Below the pieces are notes generated by a model that did no database searches, had not been told where the DNA came from, and was given only the letters and a program-made list of their open reading frames with translations. The position numbers and the translations under genes are program-made. 64,000 nucleotides of DNA from Strigamia acuminata (Eukaryota > Arthropoda > Chilopoda > Geophilomorpha > Linotaeniidae): the NCBI GenBank assembly GCA_949358305.1, contig OX442314.1, forward strand, positions 43,284,581 to 43,348,580, read 5' to 3'. Shown one piece after another: positions 1 through 11,393 of the stretch (position 1 is the first letter of the stretch; each line of letters starts with the position of its first letter).

Positions 1-247
1 ATGTTAAGTCGAACCGACCACGTCACACATTGGACTTCTGCCCAGTGTGTGACGGGTCGGTTGCCGGTGCGGCGCGCCTTCGTGGCGCCCCTGCAACGGG
101 TAACGGGATTCCCCATACCCCTAGACAACGACAATAAAGGCCAACCAACCAATATTGTGGGAATCTCTGTTATTATTACGTGATGTATGCGTCCCTACCC
201 AGTGTGATTAGTCCCCTAGTTACATTGGCGAGACCATACCAGTCACA
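1..247 (+). repeat. 5' LTR of element A, 3' part only
   Basis: Nearly identical to 11745-12636 minus the MITE. It ends at GTCACA (242-247); the two copies diverge a few bases later. About 351 bases of this LTR lie before the window. Confidence 0.85.
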
Positions 248-249
248 AT

Positions 250-274
250 TGAGGGCCGTGTCCGAGATTTGAAC
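250..274 (+). promoter_or_regulatory. Candidate primer-binding site of element A
   Basis: Starting 2 bases after the LTR, the sequence reads as the complement of a tRNA 3' half: its reverse complement contains a T-loop (GTTCAAATC) followed by a T-stem and acceptor strand. It resembles a tRNA-Pro 3' end with one inserted base and about four substitutions, including TGA where TGG is expected. This fits a decayed element. Confidence 0.5.
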
Positions 275-3240
275 TTGGAAAGTTTTTTTTTGATCCGCCA
301 TTTTGTTTTGCCTTGTGCTCAACCCTTTGTTTCATTGTGGTTAGCTTTTTGTCTCAATTTTATCGTTGTCACGTATTGTTTTACCATTTGTTTCAGGTTT
401 TGTTGCATTTTGCTTTATTTTTTGGCGGGGGTCAATTGTATTGTTTTCCATTTTTCTTTGTTTTGGACTTGGGTTAATTGCTTTTTATGACCGGAATTGA
501 AGGGGTGTTCTGTTTACCACTTTGGGTCCTGGTGGGTTTAGTTGTGGGAGGCGGGGTGCTTTTTCGTTTGAAGGTCGTTGAATTGTATTTTTCTCAGTGC
601 TGGTGTGGTTGGGGCTCTGAAATTGATTTTTTCAGACGCACTGCAACCAGCCAAAACGTTGTGATATGTGTTTCTCTAATTGGCTTTGGGAGATTTGCTC
701 ACCCCTCGGTCAGTCACAGGGTGCATGTCACAGTGTCTTATCTTTTGTGTTTTTCTCCCCTTGTACTGACTTGACCTCGCAGTGCTTTTGTCTTTATTTT
801 TCAATTGCACTGTGTGTCTATTTTGGTGCCGGGTTGGGAGACATTTGTTTTTCTTCTGCCACATTTCTTCCTTGGTTTGAGCTGGGTATTGCTCGGATTT
901 TCGGGAGATTTGTGCAATTTTCTTTTGTTTTATGGTAATTTTTCTTTTTGCTGGTCTGGCTGGAATTTGTTTGACTTGTTTTTTTTGTGTTCTAATTGAG
1001 GTCCACTTTACAATGACAATAGCCAACCAACACATTGGTCTAATACCATTCTTTATTTTTTTTTTGAGGTATGTTTTGTTTGTGTGTTTGGCTTTGGCTA
1101 GAGTCGACCTGGATGTTTCCTTTAATCATCTTGGGGCGACAACGGCTGACCAACACATGAGCTTGATACCATTTTTTATTATTTTATGATTTTTCATTTC
1201 TTGGTGTGCAACCTATAGAGGGAGGAACCAGTTGGGGGTGCTCAGTTTTTGTGGTTTGGGGTGTTGGAATAGATCTGTTTCATCATCTCAAGGGCAATTG
1301 AGAGTGGCTGTTGAGTGTCTTAGAGGGTCGGCACCACACCGGACAATTGGTGGATTTGGTTCCTTGATTCCTCTCTCAGGGTGGGGCGATTTGGTGCCTT
1401 TTCCGAGTGTGTTTTTTTTGGCGGGAAACGTGGTTGTGGTGTCGTTGTGGTGGGCGGGCATGCTGCTGGGTGCAGTATATCCCAGTTCAGCCCTGTGCCT
1501 CGCCCGGACGATGATAAACTAATGTGGTATATTTAGGGGAGCTCTGTTCATTACTGGCCAGAGGTACATTCCTGGTTTCAGCGGTTTGAGTAATCTTTTG
1601 AATCACAGGCACACGTACTTCCTTGGAGCACACGGAGACTGGGTTTCCAACCCTGTCCCGGGCACTGGTGGAAGCAGTTTGGCACGATTTTGGCTTTTTT
1701 GTGTTTTGTGGCCACTTATGGCACATTTTTGTCGATTTCGCTGCCATTCTGTCGAAATTGGGTCTCGGATAGCGGGGAAGGCGGCCCTTGCAGGGGACTG
1801 CTTGGGTGTCGAGCCTAACGGTGTTTGCTCTCGGACCGCGCGTGGGATGTTTGCAAACACGAATTGGGTGGCTAACGGCTTTGAAAAGAGACCGTGAATC
1901 CAGCCCAACATCTTTTTTATCTTTGTTTTCAATGTGCTGTGTGTAGATCGTTTTGTGATACACGCCACATTTTTCTCCTAACCTTTCTCTTATACTATTT
2001 CTACTCTATTTTCATATCCGGATTGGATTGGGAATGTGACACTCCTGGGGTGTGGACCTAACACATCCTGGCGTTGGGCCGTGTTCAACAGTACTCTGCC
2101 CGGTCTAATCCAGATTCAGTCGCCGATTTCTCTTCACTCTTTGTCTGAGGTGACTGAGTCGATTTTTGCCTCATCGGGGTTATCGCGACCTTGATGGTGT
2201 TTTGGGTGTGAATTTGGTGCTTGAGCTAGCTATGCCAAAGGAAGCCTAAAATACGCGATTTTAGCGTTTTCAGCAGGGGTTAAAACTGGTGGCAGACGTA
2301 TACACCAGCGCAAAGGAAAACGTACGACCTTAGCATCGAAGCTGTGGGGCGCGATGAGAAAATGCCACGAAAAATCGATATACGCAGTTTTTTCTACTTG
2401 GTTCTGGCGCGAATAATTTAGAACACGAAGGGAAAGACGAACCATGCATTGTGTTTGTTAGTTTGGGAGTGTCAGTAAACTTCCAGTCGCCCATTTCTAT
2501 CTTCTGGGGCGTGGATAAATGCCGGAAAGGTGTTCGCCAGTTTCTATCTTCTGGGGCGTGGATAAGTACCAGAAAGGTGTTCGCTAATTTTTTATTTTTT
2601 GGGGCGTGGATTAAAAATACCAAAAAGTGTTCGCTAATTTTTTTATTTTGGGGCGTGGATTAAAAATACCAAAGTTTAACCGCTAATTTTATGTTTTGGG
2701 GCGCAGAGAAAAGCCAAAATTTGTTGTTGTTTTTATTGTTGTTCAATAATTAAAACTATCTTGTAATAATTTATTATGTTTTATTCTTTATAGTACATTT
2801 TAAATCAGTGACAGATTTGCATGACGCGGTCAGGGTATTGAACCATTGACCTCGCAGCTCTTCTGTTCAATCGACTTTTAACCCTAAGAGCGTGAACTCT
2901 GATGAAAGAACAGGATGACACCCCTGGTGCATACCTTTTGTCTTCGCCAGATGCTTCATTGCCAAATTACTAAAAATAGCCTTGTAGATCTTTGAAGCAC
3001 CGTAAAGGCGCCCGAAGGTCCAACACATGGCCGGTGGTTGGACATTCCATCTGAAGGGGAACTGGAGCCTTTTTGCAAATTACGGTTGACCTAGTTGTAG
3101 GCGGCGGTGATTGGTTAAGGTGACCCTGACGTTTGTTTGTTTATAGGAAGTGGAGAAGTTTTCGAATAATTCCCCACTCCTAGCTTGTGCGTGGTCTTGA
3201 TCACACTCACGAGATACCACTGACAAGAATCGGAAAACGA
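275..3240. other. 5' internal region of element A, no supportable gene
   Basis: A T-rich plus strand (long T runs at 280-1200) with only short open stretches in all frames. A tandem repeat lies at 2490-2712. No gag, RNA gene or splice-supported exon could be recognised; a gag may once have been here. Confidence 0.6.
2490..2712 (+). repeat. Tandem repeat, about 48 bp x 4.5
   Basis: The core GGGGCGTGGAT recurs at 2505, 2553, 2601 and 2650, with a diverged copy (GGGGCGCAG) at 2698, so the period is 48-49 bases. The repeats sit in the untranslated leader of element A. Confidence 0.85.
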
Positions 3241-5918
3241 ATGGCAAGCACGGAACTTGACCCGGCTTGGGCCAGAGAACTGGCCATTCTGTGCGATGTT
3301 TATCCATGCGAGATGAAGACGCAGGATGACGTCGTGAGAATCATTAAAAAATATCAACGCGACAGGCGGCAGGCAGTGCTTGGCGCCGCCGCTGCCCGTA
3401 GCAGCGCGCGTTGGTCCAACTTTGCAGCGAAGCGGGCGCGTAAAGCAGCTGCTCGCGCTCAGAAGGAAGTTACCGAAATGGTGGAAGCTTGGGCAAGATC
3501 CACCGTTTCACTCCGGAACGATTTTTCAAAACGCATCTTTGAGTTGTCCAGGAGAGCGGCTGTTGCTCAAGCCGTTGCTCAGGACGACTCGGATGTCGAG
3601 GGTGAGCAGGAAGATGCGCCAGATTTGATCGCGGGGAACGACGTGGTTGACCCCGCCGAACTCTACGACCGGATCTCGCCCTTCCAAGCTCTAAGAACGA
3701 CTGAAGCAGACGAAGGCGTCGTGACAGACGGCTCGTCGCCCGGTCAAGTTTGTTTTGTCGGCTTAGCCGTTGGTGCGGTCTGGGATACTGTGAACGTGGC
3801 CGGACTGGGGAAGGATCTGCCTCTCCCGTTCGTTGACATTCATTTTTCCGATCGCAGCGCGGTGGCACTCATGGATTCTGGTGCTTCTGGGCAGTATATG
3901 AGTAGTGCCGCGGCCGAGGAATACGGACTAACAGCCTCGATTGAACCCTGCGATGATTTTGTTAGGGTTATGACGGGCGGTAGAGTCACCAGTCCCGTCG
4001 GGACGGTGAACGTGCATGTCAGCTGGCAGACGGGAGCTGATTGGTTACGGTTTGCAGTGCTACCTTCCGCGTCTAACTTCATCCTTCTCGGGTGCAGTTG
4101 GCTCGGCGAGAATGGCATTGTAATTCGCATCGCCCGGAATGATTGGTATCATATCGACAATCCGGGAGTAACGTTTCCTTTCGCCCCTCAGCCTGATCAG
4201 CTGGACGAAAAAGGCGCGGATGTTGACAAGTGGGCAAGGGTCACGCTGGAACACGGCGTTGATGCGGCCGCACTGTCGATGTCATCCAATCAATTAGATC
4301 TATTGGAAGCCTGTAAAATAGAAGACATGCGGAAAGTGAGACTGACTCGTGTTCTCGACGAGTTTGGACACACCTTCAGCGAGACGGGAGGTTGTCATCC
4401 AACGGTAGAGTTGTTAATTCCCACGGGTGATACGCCGCCTTTCTCGTGCAAAGTCAAACACACGTGCCCAGCGGAGGCAAGAGCTCTCCGCCGTTTAGTG
4501 CGTAATGCGCTGAAAAGGGGCGAAATAGAAGAAAGCGTTAGTGTCTATAGGAGCCAGCCAGTCGTAAGTATGTTACCCGATGGAACCTTTGATGCTTGTA
4601 TAGATTTCAGACAACTGAATGCTATCACGGAGAGGGATGGGTATCAAGTCCCGTCGATCCCCATGATTTTGGCTTGTCTGGAGGGGAGTATATTTTTCTC
4701 GACGTTAGATCTGGCGATGGGGTGTTTCCAATTACGGATTGCGCCGCTCGACAGACCTAAAACAGCATTTTATACACCCCTTGGTACTTTTCAATTTGTG
4801 AAGTTGCCTTACGGTTTGTTGAATACTCCTATGGCGTTTCAACGACTGATGGACAAAGTACTCGGCGATGCGAAGTTTAAGTGGGCATTGCCCTACCTGG
4901 ACTCGATCGTCGTGTTCAGTAAAACATTCGAAGAACATTTAACGTACTTGTCAGATGTGCTAGGCAGGTTGAACAAGCATTGTTTGACCGCCAGCCCGTC
5001 TGGTTCGTGTATTTTATCGACCTCTTGGGATTTTCTGGGCTATTCGATGACTCGGTACGGTTTCCGACCGAACAAACGCCGCGTTTAGGCGATTGTGGAT
5101 TATCCGCAACCGAGGAATGTCGCTCAGCTGCGACGTTTCCTTGGCATGTTCGGCGGAGACACACCGGCGATCGAGGGTCTCGAACATCTCTCGAATCCAC
5201 TGGAAGCGCTGCTTAATGACGGCGCTGCGTGGAATTGGTCTAATGAGTGTCAGGGTGTGTTCCAGCTCTTCAAGGATCATCTTGCGCGTCGAAGTTCGTC
5301 ATCGAAACAGGTTGTATGGCGTTGCTCTGGCTTTTGTCATCAACGAGCGCGTCAGGTCGCCTGGTGCGATGGGCGATGCAACTGCAACAGGTGAGATTTT
5401 CGATTAAGTTTAACAAGCGTGCGGACGACAGGATCGCGGTCGCTCTTTCAAAGGTTGGCCTAGATGACGTGGAAACGACATCGGCGGCTACGCCCGAGGA
5501 AGAAGCTGCAATCATGCTGGCCCACACGCTCGTTACGGAGAGTTTCGCTGGTACGATCATGTCTTACGACGAGGTTAGACAGGTCCAGCGAGATGACCCG
5601 GACTGTAGCGCTGTCATGAAATGGTTAGATGAAGGGCAAAGAGACGACCATCTTTTGTCCCAACTCCCACCATCCATGGCGCAATACAAACCGGATTTCG
5701 TGTTCGGTGGGTACGGAGAATTGTGCATCAATACCCCGTTCTCACCCGACACGCCGCTAAGCAGAGCGGAGCACGGCTCGGATGTAAAAATCTTGATGCC
5801 TGCACCACTGCTTGATCGCTGCCTTGACGTCATTCGACTGCATCCTCGTTATGCGCAGGATAACGCGGCCGACATGGTGAAAAGGTTGCGACGACTGTTT
5901 TTCTGGCCAGGAACGTAG
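3241..5918 (+). pseudogene. Degenerate pol of element A (protease, RT, partial RNase H and integrase N-terminus)
   Basis: The frame opens after a TAG at 3181 and the first ATG is 3241. The N-terminal ~180 residues are basic and unassigned. An aspartic protease follows (DSGASG near 3873-3890), then reverse transcriptase with LDLAMGCFQL, a Gypsy-like KLPYGL box and a catalytic box that reads YLDS instead of YLDD (near 4900), which removes a metal-binding Asp. The frame stops at TAG 5086-5088, then continues in frame through a connection-domain stretch (LRRFLGMF). The RNase H core is mostly deleted. A shifted frame near 5395-5918 holds the RNase H end, a linker and the start of the integrase HHCC zinc-binding domain (ending FFWPGT) before a stop. 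No integrase catalytic core is present, so the product cannot be functional. Confidence 0.85.
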
Positions 5919-6753
5919 TTTTCCTTGTTCCGGTCGGACTCAAAACTAATGAAACGTTTATCAGGCGTAGACACGACGATGCTCTCGTTACTGTCACGCC
6001 GGCGAACATAATTTTGGAGTAATAAATTGCCCTGGAACGGTGACTAATTTGTAATGGTTGTGTGTTTTTTTTTAAATCACACTCACCCATGTTCAAACAC
6101 GCCACCTGTTGCTCGGCGAGATCGGTGCGTCGATCGGGAGGTCCGTGGCGAGTCGCAGTGGCCGCCGATCGATCGGTACCAGTCACAAGCATGTGATGCT
6201 GCCAAAATAGGTAGGAAAAATTGCTGAAATTGGTCGGAAAAGTTGATTTAATTACCGACTTCCCGAGGCCAGTTTCAGCGGTCACGTGCAATCTTCACCG
6301 ATGAGCTCGCGACGCTCTTATGACGTCACGAATATCACGGCAGATCGTAGCCATGGCAACGGTCTTAAACAGCACGGCCGCAATTTTTTAGCGTGTTTTC
6401 TTTCACTGCCCGAAAATCGTGGGAATTTTTTCACTAAAAAATTCGAGAAAATGCAGTGGTTGTGAAACAATTTTTTTTTTTATGAACTTTTATGGTGTTT
6501 TTCTCCACATCTGTTGCAAAGGATCGTCTTTCAACTAGGGGATTGTTTATTTCATCAATTAGAGGGGTGAGGGTGTCGTGAGACCCAATCACAGGTCACG
6601 GGTCGGGGATTGTTCTATGTTTAGACAAAGTTTCTTGTTTCTGGACATCACCCCGTGTGTCACTTGTTTTCGTGAGAGCGAGCCGACAACATCAGTTTAC
6701 TGTTCTTGTCTGCGTTTTTCTTTCGAGGCGTTTTTTCGTGTGTTTTCTGATCG
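5919..6753. other. Non-coding stretch of element A between pol remnant and third ORF
   Basis: No open frame of note on either strand and no recognised motif. The missing integrase core would be expected here. Confidence 0.5.
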
Positions 6754-9700
6754 ATGAAGGTAAGCTGCAATTTTTTACATCATTTGCTGTGCTCTTCCCT
6801 CGATCTACGCCCGTGACCGATTGTCTTCTTACACCCGGACCCCGATCTTGTATAAACTAGCGTGCGAGCTGGCAGCCTTCGGCCGCCGCTCACCGCTAGG
6901 GATGCTGGCGAATTGAATCGTTTTTCGACTCGCCGCATCCGAATATCTTCACTGAAACACGGTTGATTACGATCAACATGTGTTCGGCGAGTATTCCAAA
7001 GCAACTTTTGTGTGAGGAAACCCGAAAATTTTTGCTGTTCCCTCTCACAAAACACTTCGGAACAATTTCTTTTGCATTGGTTTCGATTTACCATTCCATT
7101 GTTTCCCTGATTTTCTATCACTTCCGTTTCATTTTCTTGCTTCGTTTTCTTCCAATGTTCCTGTAAAAGTTTTTTTTTTAGATTTTTTAATTAATCATTT
7201 CTAATTTTTTTTTTTTGCGCTTAATTTTTTTTTTGCTCTTATCTTTTTTTTGTTTTTGCCTCCATTCGCCGTGTCCCCGGTTTTTTCTGTGAAACAGGTG
7301 GGTATCGGCGACAGATTCACGAGTAGAGTGGCAGAGGTTAATTTTTTTTTTGGCCCGCGCCTAACCCCTCGGAATCTGTGCATCCCCATTTCTATTGTCC
7401 CTAATTGAGGTCAAAGACCCGCAGCTGGTCACTTGAGTCATCGGCGGCTTGATCAGAGACTGTCAGTCTAGGGGAACAATAGCATGTGGCGAGGGGTTGA
7501 CGCCGCGGTAAAAGGAGCCGGGAAGTTCGCTTTCCGACTCACTCGTCACTGCGGCGCGGCTCGAAGAAATCAAAGTCCGCATCTGTTTGGAGCTTTTCGT
7601 TCTTTTCTTTATTCTTCGACCCCTTCTTTGCTTATTTTGCCCCGAACTCGAGTTTTTCGCTCTCGTTCGGTTTGGTTTTGTTTTTTTTTGTTTTTGTTCA
7701 CGTTTAAATTGGAGTTTTATTATTTCTTTTCTCTTTTCGCTCGCTCCGGGTTGAAAAGGTGTCTTTTCACTTTTTCACCCGCTCGCGTGCTTTCATTAAT
7801 GTAATCCTCTTTGTCATCATCGATGTTCTGCTCGTGTGCTCGCGACTTGACTGGGTTTTGGTGCCGACGTCAAGGACTACCGGCATGCCGGGCCGTTGTG
7901 CAGAACGGTCCGCCATGTTGGTTGCGATTTACGTTGGAGTCACCATCCCTTGCCTTGTCGTGTTTGGAACTCGAGCAACCATCGTACCGTTAACCGAGCT
8001 CTGCGCTTCGGTCAGGATTCTATCATAGTCCCGGTCCAATTTTCTTGAATCCAGGAAGGACTTTCGCCCACGTCGTCGGAACGCCGAAGCTAGGCTTCCG
8101 CCAGCTCGGTACCCTCGACGGTTGTGTAACGTCCAGTTACGTCACGCGCTCTGCGCATGATCAGGCACTTGGCGCTGCGAGGCCGAGTTGGTCGCCCCCG
8201 CGTGCCAAGTTTTGTCCCCATTATTTCCTCAATTCTCATTCTTTACTCTACGCTATTTTTCAATTGTTCTTTTTCAATCCCATGCGTGTTTCAGTGGTTT
8301 TGACGGTTTTATTAATTGATTTATTTTTTGTTTATTCTTTAGAAATCAGGAGATTCTGGTGATGATGGTTCAGACCAGTGGCGCATCTGTCCCGTTTGCC
8401 TCGGCGAACGGTGTCAGGTTGCGGCCAACGGCTGGGAGTCCCCTTGCGGGAATTGTTTGGGACACGGATTAGTCCACTTCTCCGTGCCCAGACAAAGATG
8501 GTTCGTGCGACATTTGTCGAGGCAGGGTGGAGATCGTCATCACACCCGCCCGACAACGACGTGGATGCAGGTGGATTCCTGGGAGTCCAGGACACAGACC
8601 CTGGTGAGGAACGGTTTCGCGCTTCTCCCGCGTTGGCTGACAGTCGAGGCGGTGAGGATTCGGGACCAGCAGCCTGCCCCGTCGAGCATCCCGCACCCAG
8701 CGCGCCAGGTTCAGGCTGGACGAGCAGCGTCTGCAGAGGCGCCAGCCCAGCCAAGCCCGAAGCGCCAGAGGCAGGAGCCGCCGCCCTCCACTTGGACGGA
8801 GGAGATGACCGTGCGGCACGCAGCCGCGATGGTGGATTGGCGTGCCACTCACCCCAAGGCCACGCCGTTCCAGGTGGAGTGCGAAGAGAAGCGTCTGCGT
8901 CGCCGCTTCAAGGAGGCGGCGAGAAGGGCGCGTGCCGACGCCGTACGGGCAAAGGCGTTGGAAGAGGCCGAAGCTGCCGCCGTGCCGGCAGTGGCCCAAT
9001 TGGTCAGGGAACCTGGGGACAGCGAACAAGCCACACAGGCTGTGTCCGTTGCTCTGGATCGCCCTGACAACGTCAACGAGCTGCCAACTGGGGAGTCCAG
9101 AGACGAGGAGCAGGCTGTCGCAGCTATGCCCCCCGCTTCGGACCTCCCCGTGGGTTCCGGCGAGCCGGTGATCGGAGCTTGCTCGGAGGAAGCGATTGCT
9201 TGCACGTCGTTTGCTCTCGGCCTTCCGGTCGACTCGCTTGACGGAACTGGCGGCCTTCCACACCGTACCTGGGGTAGCCTCATGTCGTTGGCAGGACGGT
9301 CGGCTCAGCCCACGCCACGGGATCAGTGCCCGGTCCCCCAGGAGATGCAAGGCGCTTGCGCGGAGCAGCCGATGGAGCAGTGCGAGTCGTCTGCCTCGGT
9401 GAACGAAGAGTTCCAGATGGCCGTTTCGGAGGACGACGTGCCGGAGCTGTCCGTCTTGGAGGGCTTGTCTCTCGAGGCGCAACTTCTGCGACTCGCCGAC
9501 CCCGAGACGGTCGACATGGAACCAGAAACGGCGACGGGGAGTGAGGAACCTGCCCAGGTACCACGCCCCCCTGAGCAGCGAGAAGGAGCGGAGTTCCTCG
9601 AGCCCGTAGCGGGCCCGACACCGCTCGAGATCGCCGAATTGCCACCCGGAGCTCCAGTTGTTTGTGCTGAGCTGCTCATACGGGGTGTTCCCCGTCTTGA

Positions 9701-10667
9701 GCACGCGCACGAGCAGACATTGGCGCTCTGGGTTGCCGAGGCGAAGCGCTGGAGGGAGCTCCACCTGCGCTTCGAGGATGCCAGGGGAAGTGACATCCGA
9801 ATGACCCGAGCGGTGGCACTGATACGGCAGAGAATGTGGATTATTCTCAACATCCCCTCTGTCGCGTCAGCGGCAGCAAGGAGGCTCAGGTGGTTTGAGA
9901 CAGTCCGGATCGTCGCGTGGACGGTCGGGTCGGCAATGAACGCCTGGTACCTCCATCTGCCATCACCGTTCGCGGTTCAAGAATGGACGCTAGAAGAGAC
10001 TGTCGGGGCGGATTTCGCCGACATCGACCCATCGGTCTGTCGCGGCTACGTGGAGACGCTGGCGAGTCTGCCCAAACTGGTGGACAACCATGGCCATCAG
10101 CGGGTGTTCAGACCGGCATCCCACGAGCCCGCCCCGATCGAGATGCCTCCGGAGCTGGCAGCACTATCGCCACCACCCCCACCTACTTACGAGGAGGTGA
10201 TCGTCAAGCGGGTGCATAGGCGGAAGGCCTACAAGGACAACTTCAGCGCCGAAGTTTGGGACCCGGTGGAGGCCGAGTACGATGAGCACAAGAAGGAGGT
10301 GGAACGCGAGCGGAAGAAGAAGGGGAAGGGGAAGAAGTCCCGCAAGGCCGCACCCGGTTCCACTCCAGCGAAGGGCGAGAAGGGAGCGCGCTGCGCACCA
10401 CTTCCGCCAGTGTCGACGGCTGCTGCGCCAATGGTGGAGAAGGTTCGATCGCATCCTTCCCCATCGACGTCAGCAGCTGAAGCGGAGGGCAGGCGACTGA
10501 TGCCACCACCACCATCCATACGGTCCGTGCTGGAGGCAGCGAGAACTTCTCCAGCCCCAGCAAGGCACGCACGAGAGATCGCACCGGAGGTCGCGACTGC
10601 GTCTGAAGAGGAGCCCCATGGCCCCTCTCAACCGCAGCCGCCGTCCGAGGATGCGCCGGAGCCGTGA
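6754..10667 (+). CDS. Third ORF of element A, spliced; zinc-finger-like, Ala/Pro/Glu-rich protein
   Basis: The main exon runs 8343-10667 (774 codons plus stop). The frame is closed by TAG at 8340-8342, and this TAG is the end of a good splice acceptor (T-rich tract then AG), so translation must enter by splicing. An ATG-AAG followed by GTAAGC at 6754-6765 gives a candidate two-codon first exon, and joining it to 8343 keeps phase 0. Near the start is a Cys-rich motif, CPVCLG then, after a spacer, CGNCLGHG, like CxxCxG zinc fingers. The rest is rich in Ala, Pro and Glu; a PPTY motif lies at 10179-10190 and a Lys/Arg-rich block at about 10290-10340. No signal peptide or membrane segment is visible, so it is not envelope-like. 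The frame has stayed open although pol has decayed. Function unknown; a similar motif occurs in the third ORF of element B. Confidence 0.65.
6760..8342 (+). other. Candidate intron of the element A third ORF
   Basis: Bounded by AAG|GTAAGC at 6757-6765 and a polypyrimidine tract ending TAG at 8340-8342. The sequence is T-rich with many short T runs, and no other gene is supportable in it. The donor choice is inferred; another donor, for example in the 5' leader, could serve. Confidence 0.45.
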
Positions 10668-11393
10668 AAAGCCCGGATCGTCGTCCTTAGACGCCGGAAT
10701 TGTACAAACGACGGACCTCTGGTCCCGATAATATTTTTTCCCTAAACAGGATTCCATGAGATGCCTGCCCCAAGACATGGACGCCGAGCCAGTGCGAGTG
10801 ACGAGACGGTGACGCCGCGCCACGCGCTCAGATGCCCGACGAAAGAAGACGTTGGAGGTTTCCAATGTTCCTGGAACCTCCCAACCTTGGGTCTTGGTCA
10901 GATCCCGGTTGATGTACATAGTTATTTATTTTTTTTTTCTTTTTTTTTCCTTTTCCTCGTTTGTTTAACGTAATTGTTTTGGAACATTCTTGAGAGGCTT
11001 GACCAACCTCTCCCATCCTTGTTTTACCTTTTAATTTAATTCGTTTATTGTTATTTTATGTCAATATTTTTCTTTTTGTTTTGTTTTATGGTTTGCTCCC
11101 GGGCTTGTTACGTTCAGGCCCGGTGAATTATTATTTGCATTGTAATACCATCAATAGTTTGTTTTGTTTTCGGCCAGCCTAGGGTTGGGTGTTTTCCGTT
11201 GCCCAGCGTTGCTCGAACATCGTGGACCAACGGTGCGGTGATCCTTTGGACAACCGGCACTGGAAGTCAGCGCCGGTAGCCCGACAGTGTGTGGTCTTTG
11301 ACCGACACTATTGCCGTGCTTGCCTCGACTTGCGTGTCCCCGTTGGTGTTGTGTGTGGCCCCTTGGAACCTACCTTTTTCGAGGGGGGGGAGA
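10668..11393. other. 3' untranslated region of element A with polypurine tract
   Basis: No gene seen. A G-run at 11381-11390 followed by AGA abuts the LTR start at 11394, as a polypurine tract priming plus-strand synthesis would. Confidence 0.6.

Noticed and set aside
1487-1968. Minus-strand frames of 121-158 codons in the T-rich leader of A
   Set aside because: Overlapping in two phases, biased composition, no motif.
8469-9764. Antisense open frame of 431 codons opposite the element A third ORF
   Set aside because: High G+C sequence with few stops on either strand; no motif or splice support. The sense frame has the zinc-finger motif and the acceptor.
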